A program made the translations under genes and the position numbers. Shown here in pieces: positions 1 to 8,354 of a stretch of DNA of 64,000 nt; position 1 is the first letter of the stretch, and each line of letters begins with the position of its first letter. Source of the DNA: Cognataquiflexum nitidum (GTDB taxonomy: Bacteria > Bacteroidota > Bacteroidia > Cytophagales > Cyclobacteriaceae). The notes beneath the pieces are model-generated. The model did no database searches. It saw only the letters and a program-made list of their open reading frames with translations, and was not told where the DNA came from. The stretch covers positions 186,001 through 250,000 of the forward strand of contig NZ_JAKZAM010000001.1 of the NCBI RefSeq assembly GCF_022538055.1. Direction: 5' to 3'.

Positions 1-1
1 G

Positions 2-916
2 CAACTGCGTGAAGATGTGGAATTGATTGAGGGAGTTTATCCTGATTTTGATCCAAAAGAATACCTTGAAGGAAAGGTTGCGCCGGTGTTTTTCGGCTCT
101 GCAGTCAATAACTTCGGTGTCAATGAAATGCTTGATACCTTTATCCGGATCGCCCCTTCACCCATAGGCAGGCATACAGAGGACCGTGAGGTAAACCCTG
201 AGGAACCAAAGTTTTCAGGATTTGTCTTTAAGATCCACGCCAATATGGATCCGAACCATAGAAACAGGATCGCTTTCTTGAGGATAGTTTCCGGAAAATT
301 TGAAAGGAACAAGCCTTACAACCATGTCCGTGGGCCTAAGCCGCTTCGGTTTTCTAACGTGACCCAATTTATGGCGCAGGACAGAGAGATCGTCGACGAG
401 GCATTTCCAGGTGATATCGTCGGCTTATTTGATACCGGCAATTTGAAAATCGGTGATACGCTTACCGAAGGTGAAAACATGACCTTCAAAGGTATTCCGA
501 GTTTCTCCCCTGAGATCTTCAAAGAAGTCATCAACAAAGATGCCATGAAGACCAAGCAATTGGAAAAGGGTTTAAAGCAATTGATGGAAGAGGGTGTTGC
601 CCAATATTTCACTTACGAAATGGGTAACCGTAAAGTAGTGGGTACTGTGGGTCAGCTACAATTTGAGGTGATTCAATTCAGATTAAAAAATGAATACAAC
701 GCTTCGGTGGAATTTGCATCGATGAACTTATATAAAGCCTGTTGGATCAGCAGCAAAGACAAAAAGCAGTTGGATGAATTTATCAGGTCCAAGAGCAGGC
801 ACATTGCCTATGATAAAGACGGAAAAGTGGTCTTTATGGCCGAATCGAGGGCTTGGCTTCAGATGGTGCAGGACAATTATCCGGAGATAGAATTTCATTT
901 CACTTCCGAGTTCTAA
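2..916 (+). CDS. prfC: Peptide chain release factor 3, C-terminal part (5' end outside window)
   Basis: RF3 is a translational GTPase that recycles RF1/RF2 from the ribosome after termination. About 300 residues are present, roughly the last 55-60% of the usual ~530. The reading frame is open to the window edge, so the GTG at 17 is internal and the G domain lies upstream. The segment GSAVNNFGVNEMLD and the following domain II/III sequence, with GQLQFEVIQFRL near the end, are typical of RF3 rather than EF-G. No operon partner is evident: the next gene begins 115 bases on, after an inverted-repeat element. Confidence 0.93.
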   Translation, partial: QLREDVELIEGVYPDFDPKEYLEGKVAPVFFGSAVNNFGVNEMLDTFIRIAPSPIGRHTEDREVNPEEPKFSGFVFKIHANMDPNHRNRIAFLRIVSGKFERNKPYNHVRGPKPLRFSNVTQFMAQDREIVDEAFPGDIVGLFDTGNLKIGDTLTEGENMTFKGIPSFSPEIFKEVINKDAMKTKQLEKGLKQLMEEGVAQYFTYEMGNRKVVGTVGQLQFEVIQFRLKNEYNASVEFASMNLYKACWISSKDKKQLDEFIRSKSRHIAYDKDGKVVFMAESRAWLQMVQDNYPEIEFHFTSEF

Positions 917-923
917 ATTTAAT

Positions 924-1006
924 CCCACAAAGACGCAAAGTTTTTGTTTGTGAATATTTATTAACATTCAATTATATTTTCCTTCGTGGCTTAGTGTCTT
1001 TGTGGG
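924..1006. repeat. Short inverted-repeat element (CTTTGTG family) after prfC
   Basis: The arms CCCACAAAGAC (924-934) and GTCTTTGTGGG (996-1006) are perfect 11-base inverted repeats bounding an AT-rich core. The inner flanks (GCAAAG and CTTCGTGGCTTAGT) resemble the 'cttcgtggctttgtg' intergenic repeats seen widely in Bacteroidota. It could fold as a transcript end for prfC, or be a miniature mobile or repeat element. Confidence 0.55.
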
Positions 1007-1030
1007 AGAAAAACCTTTAGCTCAAGTTTT

Positions 1031-1765
1031 ATGAAGAAGAAACCATTTTCAATAGTCTACGAAGACAATCACCTCCTGATAGTCAATAAGGCTGCAGGTG
1101 TGCTCGTGCAGGGTGACAAAACCAAAGACAAAACACTGACGGATTACTGCAGGGATTATATAGCCAAGAAATACAACAAACCTGGTGATGTTTTTTTACA
1201 TCCTGTTCACCGTCTTGACAGACCTGTCAGTGGATTGGTGGTTTTTGCGAGAACTTCCAAAGGACTCGAGCGCATGATGGAGCTTTTCCGCAAGCGGGAT
1301 ATCCATAAAGTGTATTGGGCAATAGTCAAAAACAGGCCAAAGGAAGAAACCGGAAAGCTGACTCATTATCTGGTGAAAGACGAGGTTAAAAACTTTGTCA
1401 CTGCACACGAAAAGGAAGTCGAAGGATCACAGAAGGCCGAACTCAATTACAAAACCTTGGGCAAATTGAATGACCATTGGCTGTTGGAGGTTCGCCCGGT
1501 TTCCGGAAGACCGCATCAGATCAGGGTGCAGTTGGCTTCCATGGGCTGCCCGATCAGGGGAGATTTGAAATATGGTTTTCATAAACCCAATATTGATGCC
1601 AGTATCAATCTCCATGCATTCCACTTGGTATTTGTCCATCCTATCAAAAAGGAAAAGATCTTTCTTAGAGCAGCATTGCCGGAAGAAGCTTTTTGGGAAC
1701 AATATCTGGAGTTTGAGCCTGTAAGAGGTAAAGACCAGCATTTGGAAAATACTTTTAGTGGGTAA
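1031..1765 (+). CDS. RluA-family RNA pseudouridine synthase
   Basis: Isomerises uridine to pseudouridine in rRNA or tRNA. The signature HRLDRPVSG (about residues 60-68) carries the catalytic Asp (D63). Downstream GRPHQIRVQLA is the second conserved RluA motif. The 244-residue length leaves no room for an N-terminal S4 domain, so it resembles the short TruC/RluA-like group; the exact target base cannot be assigned from sequence alone. It starts at an ATG preceded by AG-rich sequence. The gene stands alone between prfC and a toxin-antitoxin pair. Confidence 0.9.
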   Translation: MKKKPFSIVYEDNHLLIVNKAAGVLVQGDKTKDKTLTDYCRDYIAKKYNKPGDVFLHPVHRLDRPVSGLVVFARTSKGLERMMELFRKRDIHKVYWAIVKNRPKEETGKLTHYLVKDEVKNFVTAHEKEVEGSQKAELNYKTLGKLNDHWLLEVRPVSGRPHQIRVQLASMGCPIRGDLKYGFHKPNIDASINLHAFHLVFVHPIKKEKIFLRAALPEEAFWEQYLEFEPVRGKDQHLENTFSG

Positions 1766-1840
1766 TTTCATTTCCGAATTGTTTTTGCTTGCCATTGTTT
1801 TCAGAATAGTTATTAAATTGATGTTTCAAAGCCTGAATTT

Positions 1841-2068
1841 ATGAAAACAATACAAGTCAAAGTAAGTGAAAAGGATCTAGAGAAGTATAATCTGGACAGT
1901 GACCCAATCATTGATTTCCAGCTCCTTGTTGAAAAAATAAACCTCGATTTTGCAAGGAAAGCACTCGAAGAATGTCAAAATATTGCCAAAGAGGTAGGGC
2001 TAACAGAATTGACACTGGAAGAAATTGATGCAGAGATCAAGGCGGTAAGAAATGAAAGTCATTCTTGA
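1841..2068 (+). CDS. Putative antitoxin of a PIN-domain toxin-antitoxin pair
   Basis: A 75-residue, highly charged, mostly helical protein whose 3' end overlaps the start of the PIN gene by 17 bases, as in type II toxin-antitoxin operons where the antitoxin is translated first and coupled to the toxin. I recognise no named DNA-binding fold by eye. The N-terminal stretch MKTIQVKVSEKDLEKYNL could form a short strand-helix unit. The call rests mainly on size, order and overlap. Confidence 0.6.
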   Translation: MKTIQVKVSEKDLEKYNLDSDPIIDFQLLVEKINLDFARKALEECQNIAKEVGLTELTLEEIDAEIKAVRNESHS

Positions 2069-2465
2069 TACCAATGTCTTGGTTTCGGCCTTCATTTCAA
2101 AAAGCTATCCTGCACAAATCCTTGAGGAGTTGATTTTGAAGAGAAAAGTAGAATTATGTTTATCAAATGAAGTTCTTGAAGAATATATCCAAGTACTAAA
2201 CAGAGATAAGTTTTCAAGATTTTTGAATTTTAAAGAGAAGTCTTCTATAGTACTTTTTCACCTCAAGCAAATCTCTTTAATAATCGACTCTCCCAAAAAA
2301 GTGGACATTATGAAAGATAAGAGTGACAATAAGTTTTTAGATTTGGCTGTTGCTTCAAAAGCAAATTACCTAATCACAGGAAATACAATTGATTTTACAT
2401 TTTCAAAATTCAGGAAAACAGTCATACTTTCTCCCAAGGAATTTTGGGAGATTTACAATTCATAA
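2052..2465 (+). CDS. PIN-domain ribonuclease toxin (VapC-like, PIN family)
   Basis: Predicted Mg2+-dependent endoribonuclease toxin. The first acidic residue is in ILDTNVLVSAF (D6). Further acidic positions lie around E40-E44 and in SDNKFLDLAVAS (D92, D97). The last motif reads LITGNTIDF, with Asn where many PIN proteins have Asp, followed by D114. Length (137 residues) and the ending, SPKEFWEIY, fit the family annotated as putative toxin-antitoxin system toxin component, PIN family. Coupled to the 75-residue gene in front of it. Chromosomal, with no mobile-element genes beside it. Confidence 0.82.
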   Translation: MKVILDTNVLVSAFISKSYPAQILEELILKRKVELCLSNEVLEEYIQVLNRDKFSRFLNFKEKSSIVLFHLKQISLIIDSPKKVDIMKDKSDNKFLDLAVASKANYLITGNTIDFTFSKFRKTVILSPKEFWEIYNS

Positions 2466-2475
2466 ATTATTTGAA

Positions 2476-2973
2476 ATGAAAAGTATTTTCAATCTCCTTA
2501 TAGTTTCATTTTTATTGCTTGCCTGTTCACCAAAGCAGGAACCAAAGACCATTTACATTGTCCGCCATGCGGAAAAACAATTGGTAGGCGATGACCCCGG
2601 ACTCAGCGTGGCAGGAATAGCCCGGTCCAAAAAACTAGGGCAAATCCTTGAACAAAAAGAAATACAACACATCTTCAGCACCAATACCATCCGTACCAAA
2701 ACCACCGCACGGCCTTTGGCGGATGCAAGAGGACTGACTATCGAAATCTATGATGCCAAAAAGCATGATGACCTAGTCAGGGAACTGCGGGAAAGAACAG
2801 GTAACATCCTTGTGGTCGGCCACAGCAATACAGTCAATCATTTGGCCAATTATTTTGTAGGCTCAGGTGAAAAATTCTCCGAGCTTCAAGACATCGAGTA
2901 TGATTTTATATTCGAAGTTTCTCTAAAGGAAGATGGCAGTTCGGTGATAAGGAAAGTTTTTAAGGATTTTTAA
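2476..2973 (+). CDS. Histidine phosphatase-superfamily lipoprotein (SixA/phosphoglycerate mutase-like)
   Basis: The longer frame from 2389 overlaps the PIN gene, and its extra residues look non-coding. The ATG at 2476 gives a clean lipoprotein signal, MKSIFNLLIVSFLLLACS, with lipobox cysteine C17, so the protein is probably anchored in the periplasm or outer membrane. YIVRHAEK holds the phospho-acceptor His (H31) after R30, and VVGHSN holds the second catalytic His. At 165 residues it is close to SixA-type small phosphatases. Substrate unknown. Confidence 0.85.
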   Translation: MKSIFNLLIVSFLLLACSPKQEPKTIYIVRHAEKQLVGDDPGLSVAGIARSKKLGQILEQKEIQHIFSTNTIRTKTTARPLADARGLTIEIYDAKKHDDLVRELRERTGNILVVGHSNTVNHLANYFVGSGEKFSELQDIEYDFIFEVSLKEDGSSVIRKVFKDF

Positions 2974-3091
2974 TTTTTTACCACAGAATATTTTTTTACA
3001 GTTCAGGCGGACATAAATCATCTTTTAAACATTTGCCTGAATTTTAATTTCCTTATTTTTTCCATTAACTTGGAAAGAAAAATTTTTCGTT

Positions 3092-4660
3092 ATGCACAGG
3101 TCAGCTAACCTCAGTAAAATCAAAGATAGTCAGGAAAAAATCTGGGATATTGCCATTATCGGGGGAGGTTCTTCCGGTTTTGGAGTCGCCTTGGATGCGC
3201 TTTCGAGAGGTCTTTCGGTGGTTTTGTTAGAAAAATCGGATTTCGCCAAAGGCACTTCCAGCCGCAGTACCAAGCTACTTCATGGCGGCGTCCGCTACCT
3301 TGCACAAGGGGATGTATTATTGGTATTGGAGGCTTTGAAAGAAAGGGGGCGGCTCTTGGAAAATGCTCCCCATCTTACCTACAACCAACCTTTTATTATT
3401 CCCATTTACACTTGGTTTGACAGGTTACAATATTCTGTCGGTCTCAAATTATACGACCTGATGGCAGGCAAGTGGAGGCTTGGCAAATCGAAGTTTATCA
3501 GTAAAACCGAAACTGTCCGAAGGATGCCACAGATCAAACAGGAAGGACTGAAAGGCGGGGTAGTCTACCATGACGGTCAGTTTGATGATGCCAGAATGAT
3601 CATTGCTTTGGCACAGACCTGTGACGAACTCGGTGGTTGTGTGTTGAATTATTCCAAAGTAGAATCCCTGACCAAAGATACCCACGGTAAGGTCGACGGC
3701 CTGAATTTTATAGACCAATTGGATGGGAGCCATTTACAGATCAAGGCAAAAATGGTGGTCAATGCCACCGGTGTTTTTGCTGACAAGATCTTGAAGATGG
3801 ATAATCCTGATGCGAGAAAAAGCATACAACCGAGTCAAGGCATACACTTGGTTTTTGACCAGTCTTTTTTGGGAGGCAATGATGCCTTGATGATTCCCAA
3901 AACTTCTGATGGCAGGGTGTTGTTTGCCGTGCCTTGGCATGGGAAGCTTGTCATCGGGACTACAGATACCCTGAAGGACAAACCCCAATTGGAACCGGAA
4001 GCTTTGGAAAAGGAAATAGATTTTGTATTGGAAACTGCCCAAGCCTACCTGACCAAAAAACCCACCAAGGAAGATATACTTTCTGTTTTTGCCGGATTGA
4101 GGCCATTGGCTGCGCCAAAAGAAGACGGTGCCAAGACCAAGGAGATTTCACGTACCCATAAAGTGATCCTTTCAGATTCCAAGTTGGTCACCCTGACAGG
4201 CGGTAAGTGGACGACTTTCCGAAAAATGGGAGAAGATACCGTCGCTTATTTTCCTAAGGTATCCGGAAAATCCATGTCTGAAAGCAAATCTGCCACTCAA
4301 AAGCTTCATGGATTCACCATCAAGCCGGATGAAGGGCATATGGCCATCTATGGTTCAGACGCTTTTCAGATCAGGTTTATGCTCAAAGATCATCCCGATT
4401 GGAGAGAAAAACTGCACCCAAAATATCCTTATACCATCGCCGAGGTGATCTGGATCATTAGAAATGAAATGGCCGTCAAACTGGAAGATGTACTCTCAAG
4501 AAGGTTTAGGATTCTTTTGCTTGATGCCAGGGTTGCCATGGAGATGGCGCCAAAAGTGGCGGAGATCATGGCCAAAGAACTTGGTATGGATCAGAATTGG
4601 ATAGAGGATGAATTGAAGGAATTTAAAAAGACTGCCAATAAATACATCATAAAACCCTAA
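3092..4660 (+). CDS. glpD: FAD-dependent glycerol-3-phosphate dehydrogenase
   Basis: Oxidises sn-glycerol-3-phosphate to dihydroxyacetone phosphate at the membrane and passes electrons to quinone. The Rossmann FAD motif IIGGGSSG (about residues 22-29) is followed by the family signature SSRSTKLLHGGVRYL. The C-terminal segment around AEVIWIIRNEMAVKLEDVLSRR is the GlpD cap domain. The length (522) is normal. It is the first gene of a glpD-glpK-glpF operon, three bases ahead of glpK. No GlpR-type repressor is in the window. Confidence 0.95.
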   Translation: MHRSANLSKIKDSQEKIWDIAIIGGGSSGFGVALDALSRGLSVVLLEKSDFAKGTSSRSTKLLHGGVRYLAQGDVLLVLEALKERGRLLENAPHLTYNQPFIIPIYTWFDRLQYSVGLKLYDLMAGKWRLGKSKFISKTETVRRMPQIKQEGLKGGVVYHDGQFDDARMIIALAQTCDELGGCVLNYSKVESLTKDTHGKVDGLNFIDQLDGSHLQIKAKMVVNATGVFADKILKMDNPDARKSIQPSQGIHLVFDQSFLGGNDALMIPKTSDGRVLFAVPWHGKLVIGTTDTLKDKPQLEPEALEKEIDFVLETAQAYLTKKPTKEDILSVFAGLRPLAAPKEDGAKTKEISRTHKVILSDSKLVTLTGGKWTTFRKMGEDTVAYFPKVSGKSMSESKSATQKLHGFTIKPDEGHMAIYGSDAFQIRFMLKDHPDWREKLHPKYPYTIAEVIWIIRNEMAVKLEDVLSRRFRILLLDARVAMEMAPKVAEIMAKELGMDQNWIEDELKEFKKTANKYIIKP

Positions 4661-4663
4661 GCA

Positions 4664-6163
4664 ATGACCCAAAATACCCAGTACATCATGTCTTTGGACC
4701 AAGGAACGACTAGTTCACGGTCCATCATTTTTAACAAACAGGGCGAAATAGTATGTGTTGCCCAAAGAGCCCTCAAACAACATTTCCCAAAATCAGGATG
4801 GGTAGAACATGACCCCATGGAGATTTGGTCCACCCAATCTTCGGTTTTGGCAGAGTCCTTAGCCAAAGGTGGGATCAAGCCCAAAAATATTGCTGCCATA
4901 GGAATCACCAACCAAAGGGAAACCACCATTATTTGGGATAGGAAAACAGGTAAACCCATCTACAATGCCATCGTGTGGCAGGATCGGAGGACTTCGGCCT
5001 ACGTGGACCAACTCAAAGCAGAGGGCAAAGAAGAAATGGTTTCCTCCAAAACTGGCTTGGTGCTGGATGCCTATTTTTCGGCCACCAAGATCAAATGGCT
5101 GCTTGACAATGTCGAAGGGGCCAGAGAGAAGGCCGAAAACGGAGAATTGGCTTTTGGCACAGTGGATACTTGGCTAGTTTGGAACCTGACCCACAAGAAG
5201 GTTCACGTCACAGATGTATCAAATGCCAGTCGCACCATGCTTTTCAACATATTTGAAAAAAAATGGGACACAGAACTCCTCTCACTTTTCGACATTCCGG
5301 TCTCCCTATTGCCCGAAGTGAAGTCAAGTTCGGAGGTGTATGGACATACTTCAGAATCGTTGTTTCCTGTGCCGATACCCATTTCCGGGATCGCAGGTGA
5401 CCAACAGGCTGCTCTTTTTGGGCAGTTGTGTACCCATCCCGGAATGGCAAAGACCACCTATGGAACAGGTTGTTTTTTGATGATGAATACAGGGGAAGAA
5501 CCCGTGAGATCCAATAATAAGCTATTGACAACCATCGCATGGGAAGTCAACGGAAAAGTCAACTATGCTTTGGAAGGCTCGGTATTTATAGGAGGAGCTG
5601 CGATCCAATGGCTTAGGGATGGCATTGAATTATTTGGCCATGCCAAAGAAAGTGAGGTATTGGCACAAAGTCTCAAGGACAATGATGGCGTCTATTTTGT
5701 GCCTGCAATGGCAGGTCTCGGCGCACCGCATTGGGACCAAAATGCGCGAGGTGCTTTTTTTGGAATTACGCGTGGGACAACGATCGCGCACATGACACGG
5801 GCTGCTTTGGAAGCCATAGCTTATCAGGTCAGGGATGTCTTGGATGCGATGCAAAAGGACAGTGGCGCCCCCATCAGGGAATTGCGAGTGGACGGTGGCG
5901 CTACAGCAAATAATTTCCTGATGCAGTTCCAGTCAGATATTTTGCAGACCAAAATCAAAAGGCCCAAAATCATAGAAACGACAGCGATTGGAGCGGCGTT
6001 TTTGGCAGGCTTGGCAGTAGGTTTTTGGGAATCCGAGGAAGAGTTACAGGCGCTTTGGGAATCAGACAAGGATTTTGAACCAAAGATGGAAGCGGAAAAA
6101 GTAGATTATTTCCTTCATTTTTGGCATAAGGCAGTCGAACGATCTAAAAACTGGGTAGAATAA
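4664..6163 (+). CDS. glpK: Glycerol kinase
   Basis: Phosphorylates glycerol to sn-glycerol-3-phosphate with [18 protein letters not shown] is the N-terminal FGGY-kinase nucleotide-binding segment, GITNQRETT and NAIVWQDRR are glycerol-kinase signatures, and [20 protein letters not shown] is the C-terminal FGGY signature. The length (499) matches the family. It lies three bases after glpD, and its stop codon overlaps the glpF start by one base (TAATG), so the three are almost certainly co-transcribed: uptake, phosphorylation and oxidation of glycerol. Confidence 0.97.
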   Translation: MTQNTQYIMSLDQGTTSSRSIIFNKQGEIVCVAQRALKQHFPKSGWVEHDPMEIWSTQSSVLAESLAKGGIKPKNIAAIGITNQRETTIIWDRKTGKPIYNAIVWQDRRTSAYVDQLKAEGKEEMVSSKTGLVLDAYFSATKIKWLLDNVEGAREKAENGELAFGTVDTWLVWNLTHKKVHVTDVSNASRTMLFNIFEKKWDTELLSLFDIPVSLLPEVKSSSEVYGHTSESLFPVPIPISGIAGDQQAALFGQLCTHPGMAKTTYGTGCFLMMNTGEEPVRSNNKLLTTIAWEVNGKVNYALEGSVFIGGAAIQWLRDGIELFGHAKESEVLAQSLKDNDGVYFVPAMAGLGAPHWDQNARGAFFGITRGTTIAHMTRAALEAIAYQVRDVLDAMQKDSGAPIRELRVDGGATANNFLMQFQSDILQTKIKRPKIIETTAIGAAFLAGLAVGFWESEEELQALWESDKDFEPKMEAEKVDYFLHFWHKAVERSKNWVE

Positions 6164-6915
6164 TGGATACTTTGATAGCAGAGTTTGTAGGTACTTCACT
6201 CCTGATTACCATGGGCTCGGGAGTCGTGGCCAACGTGGTTTTGAACAAAACCAAAGGAAACAATGCCGGTTGGATGGTGATAACCACCGCTTGGGCATTG
6301 GGGGTTTTTATTGGGGTTGTCGTGGCAGGTCCGCACAGCGGCGCGCATCTCAATCCCGCTGTAAGTATTGGATTGGCCATTGCAGGTCTTTTCGATTGGG
6401 CGATGGTTCCCGGTTATATTTTCGCCCAGGTTTTGGGTGCTATGTTTGGAGCAGGGATTTCTTGGCTCGTGTACAAAGACCACTTTGATGCCACCGAAGA
6501 TCCGGGATCGAAGTTTGCTCCTTTTGGAACGGCACCTGCCATCCGGAACTTACCCTCCAACCTATTTTCAGAAATCATAGGAACATCCGTTTTGATCATC
6601 GTAATCCTATATTCCACCAATCCTGTGATACAATATACCGACGGTGAGCAAATACCGATTGGTCTAGGGGCTCTTGGCGCATTGCCGGTAGCTTTTTTGG
6701 TTTGGGTGATCGGATTGGCTTTGGGCGGTACGACGGGCTATGCCATCAATCCTGCAAGGGATTTTGGACCGAGGTTGATGCACCAATTGCTACCGATCAA
6801 GGGGAAAGGAACGAGTGACTGGGCCTATTCTTGGGTTCCGGTATTGGGTCCGATTCTCGGTGCAGCTATGGCTGCCGGAATTTTTCTTTTGCTGAGTGAA
6901 GGGAATCTGGTTTGA
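6163..6915 (+). CDS. glpF: Glycerol uptake facilitator (aquaglyceroporin)
   Basis: MIP-family channel in the inner membrane with six predicted helices and two NPA boxes, N64-P65-A66 in AHLNPAVS and N196-P197-A198 in AINPARDFGPR. The Asp directly after NPAR (D200) is the usual mark of glycerol channels rather than water-selective aquaporins. Starts within the glpK stop codon (TAATG). Last gene of the glycerol operon, followed by a degenerate GA-rich repeat and a terminator-like hairpin. Confidence 0.95.
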   Translation: MDTLIAEFVGTSLLITMGSGVVANVVLNKTKGNNAGWMVITTAWALGVFIGVVVAGPHSGAHLNPAVSIGLAIAGLFDWAMVPGYIFAQVLGAMFGAGISWLVYKDHFDATEDPGSKFAPFGTAPAIRNLPSNLFSEIIGTSVLIIVILYSTNPVIQYTDGEQIPIGLGALGALPVAFLVWVIGLALGGTTGYAINPARDFGPRLMHQLLPIKGKGTSDWAYSWVPVLGPILGAAMAAGIFLLLSEGNLV

Positions 6916-6919
6916 AAGG

Positions 6920-6954
6920 AGAAGCGAGAAGCGAGAGACGAGAAGCGAGAAAGC
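6920..6954. repeat. GAGAAGCGAGA degenerate repeat after glpF
   Basis: Three near copies of GAGAAGCGAGA follow one another directly after the glpF stop, giving a strongly purine-only strand. The same word family recurs near 56080-56105. Confidence 0.55.
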
Positions 6955-6964
6955 AAAATTTATT

Positions 6965-6998
6965 AAAACCTTTGGTCATGAGACTGAGGTTTTTTTTA
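6965..6998 (+). terminator. Probable terminator of glpDKF
   Basis: AAAACCT (6965-6971) and AGGTTTT (6987-6993) form the base of a hairpin, followed by a run of T on the plus strand. The stem is short, and its inner part is supported only by GTC/GAC pairing. Confidence 0.5.
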
Positions 6999-7072
6999 TT
7001 TCTAATTTCTTCTGCAAATGAAGAAAAACTAAAAAAGATTTTCTAATTTGAATTTTCAAAAATCAAAATTCA

Positions 7073-8293
7073 TTGAGATGTCTAATCGGCTTCGTAATTA
7101 TATTTTCATTGTTTCTCAATCAAGGGTGTAAACCGTCAGATACCAATGAAAATGAAAGCATAGAGGCAGCTGAGACTGAGGAGTTAAATTTCAGATACAG
7201 CATCGAGGTCCTTGATAGTGTTGAGGTTGAAAATGTCCTCGTGCCTGCTTTTGCGTTTGAAGGGAAATCCGGAGATAATTTGGTTTTCAGAGACAAGGCT
7301 TCTTCCAAAGTTTTTGTATTTGATTCCTTGGGAAAGCCTCTCTACTCCTGGGATAAATCAGGGGATGTTCCAGGTAATTTTTCCATGGCTGCCGATAATT
7401 TTGTTTTTGACAAAAACCACAATATCGTACTCGGCGACAATATGGCCGGTATCCGGGTATTTACTATTGATGGACAATTGGTTTTGCAAAACAGGACTTA
7501 TCAGCCTCAGACAGGTTTTCATAAGTGGGTGGATTTATTTAGAAAAAACCAAGTAATCGATAAAGGAGGAAAGGAGTTTTTGATTCATCATCTGGACTTG
7601 ATGGATGATGTCCAACAGATAGGCGAGGAATTTTATAAAAGTCGGAAAAATCTTCTCCTGACCGATTTATCCAATGGGAAAACCAAACAGATTTTGCCAT
7701 TTCCCGAAAAAAGCAAATTTCTTGCAGGCAAGGCATTTCCCTTCGAAGACTTTAGACCTGTTTTCTTTTTTAATGAAAAGGAGGAAGTGCTTTATCTGAT
7801 GTTTCAGAATGAAGCGGTTTTATACCTCTTTGATTGGAAAGGTGATGAACCTATTTATAAGGAAACTATATTGATTGATTTGCCAGGATTTTCTAGTCAC
7901 GAAGGTTGGGAATATAAAGACGTGGATTACGGTTTGCTGAATGCTGGACAGTTGGGCTCGCCATTTCCTTCCCGCATTCGAAATTTGGAGAAAATCGGAG
8001 ATGATTTTTTGATCAGTTATTATCCAAGTCCAATCAGCGATTCGGATTTGGAAATAGTCCGAAAGAACGAAGCAACAAAAGAATTGAAAGATAGATTGAG
8101 GGAAGAAACGAAGATAAAAACTGTACTTTTTGATTTGAAAACAAAAGAGGTCAGTCCTATTGATTTTCCGCAGATGCGATATGAAAGCTTTAAATTGATT
8201 GATGTGGAATTATGGTGGATGAAGCCCGCTTCCAAAGATGTGGAAGATGAAGATTTTGTGGTGTACAGAGGTCGGATTATTGAGAAGAAATAA
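7073..8293 (+). CDS. Putative 6-bladed beta-propeller lipoprotein
   Basis: I do not recognise a precise function. The N-terminus is a lipoprotein-like signal (LIGFVIIFSLFLNQGCKPS) followed by an acidic linker. The body has repeated strands with residues such as SGDNLVFRD, NIVLGDNMAGIRVFTIDG and LLTDLSNGKTKQIL, like the 6-bladed beta-propeller or DUF4221-type proteins common in Bacteroidota. An in-frame stop at 7049-7051 leaves no ATG start, so translation probably begins at TTG 7073 (an ATT at 7052 is the only other option seen). Monocistronic, followed by a hairpin shared with the convergent acyl-CoA dehydrogenase gene. Confidence 0.65.
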   Translation: MRCLIGFVIIFSLFLNQGCKPSDTNENESIEAAETEELNFRYSIEVLDSVEVENVLVPAFAFEGKSGDNLVFRDKASSKVFVFDSLGKPLYSWDKSGDVPGNFSMAADNFVFDKNHNIVLGDNMAGIRVFTIDGQLVLQNRTYQPQTGFHKWVDLFRKNQVIDKGGKEFLIHHLDLMDDVQQIGEEFYKSRKNLLLTDLSNGKTKQILPFPEKSKFLAGKAFPFEDFRPVFFFNEKEEVLYLMFQNEAVLYLFDWKGDEPIYKETILIDLPGFSSHEGWEYKDVDYGLLNAGQLGSPFPSRIRNLEKIGDDFLISYYPSPISDSDLEIVRKNEATKELKDRLREETKIKTVLFDLKTKEVSPIDFPQMRYESFKLIDVELWWMKPASKDVEDEDFVVYRGRIIEKK

Positions 8294-8301
8294 TTTGTTA
8301 G

Positions 8302-8349
8302 AAACCCTCCAAAGTTCTACTTCTTAAGTAAAACCTCGGAGGGTTTTTC
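8302..8349. terminator. Bidirectional terminator-like hairpin between convergent genes
   Basis: AAACCCTCC (8302-8310) pairs with GGAGGGTTT (8338-8346), followed by T on the plus strand, with A on the other flank. The 27-base loop holds its own small palindrome around TTCTTAAG. It lies between the stop codons of two convergent genes. Confidence 0.65.
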
Positions 8350-8354
8350 TTATT

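Noticed and set aside
1766..1840. Search for tRNA or other small RNA genes in this and other gaps
   Set aside because: No cloverleaf or conserved RNA pattern was recognised by eye in any gap; a covariance-model search would be needed to exclude them.
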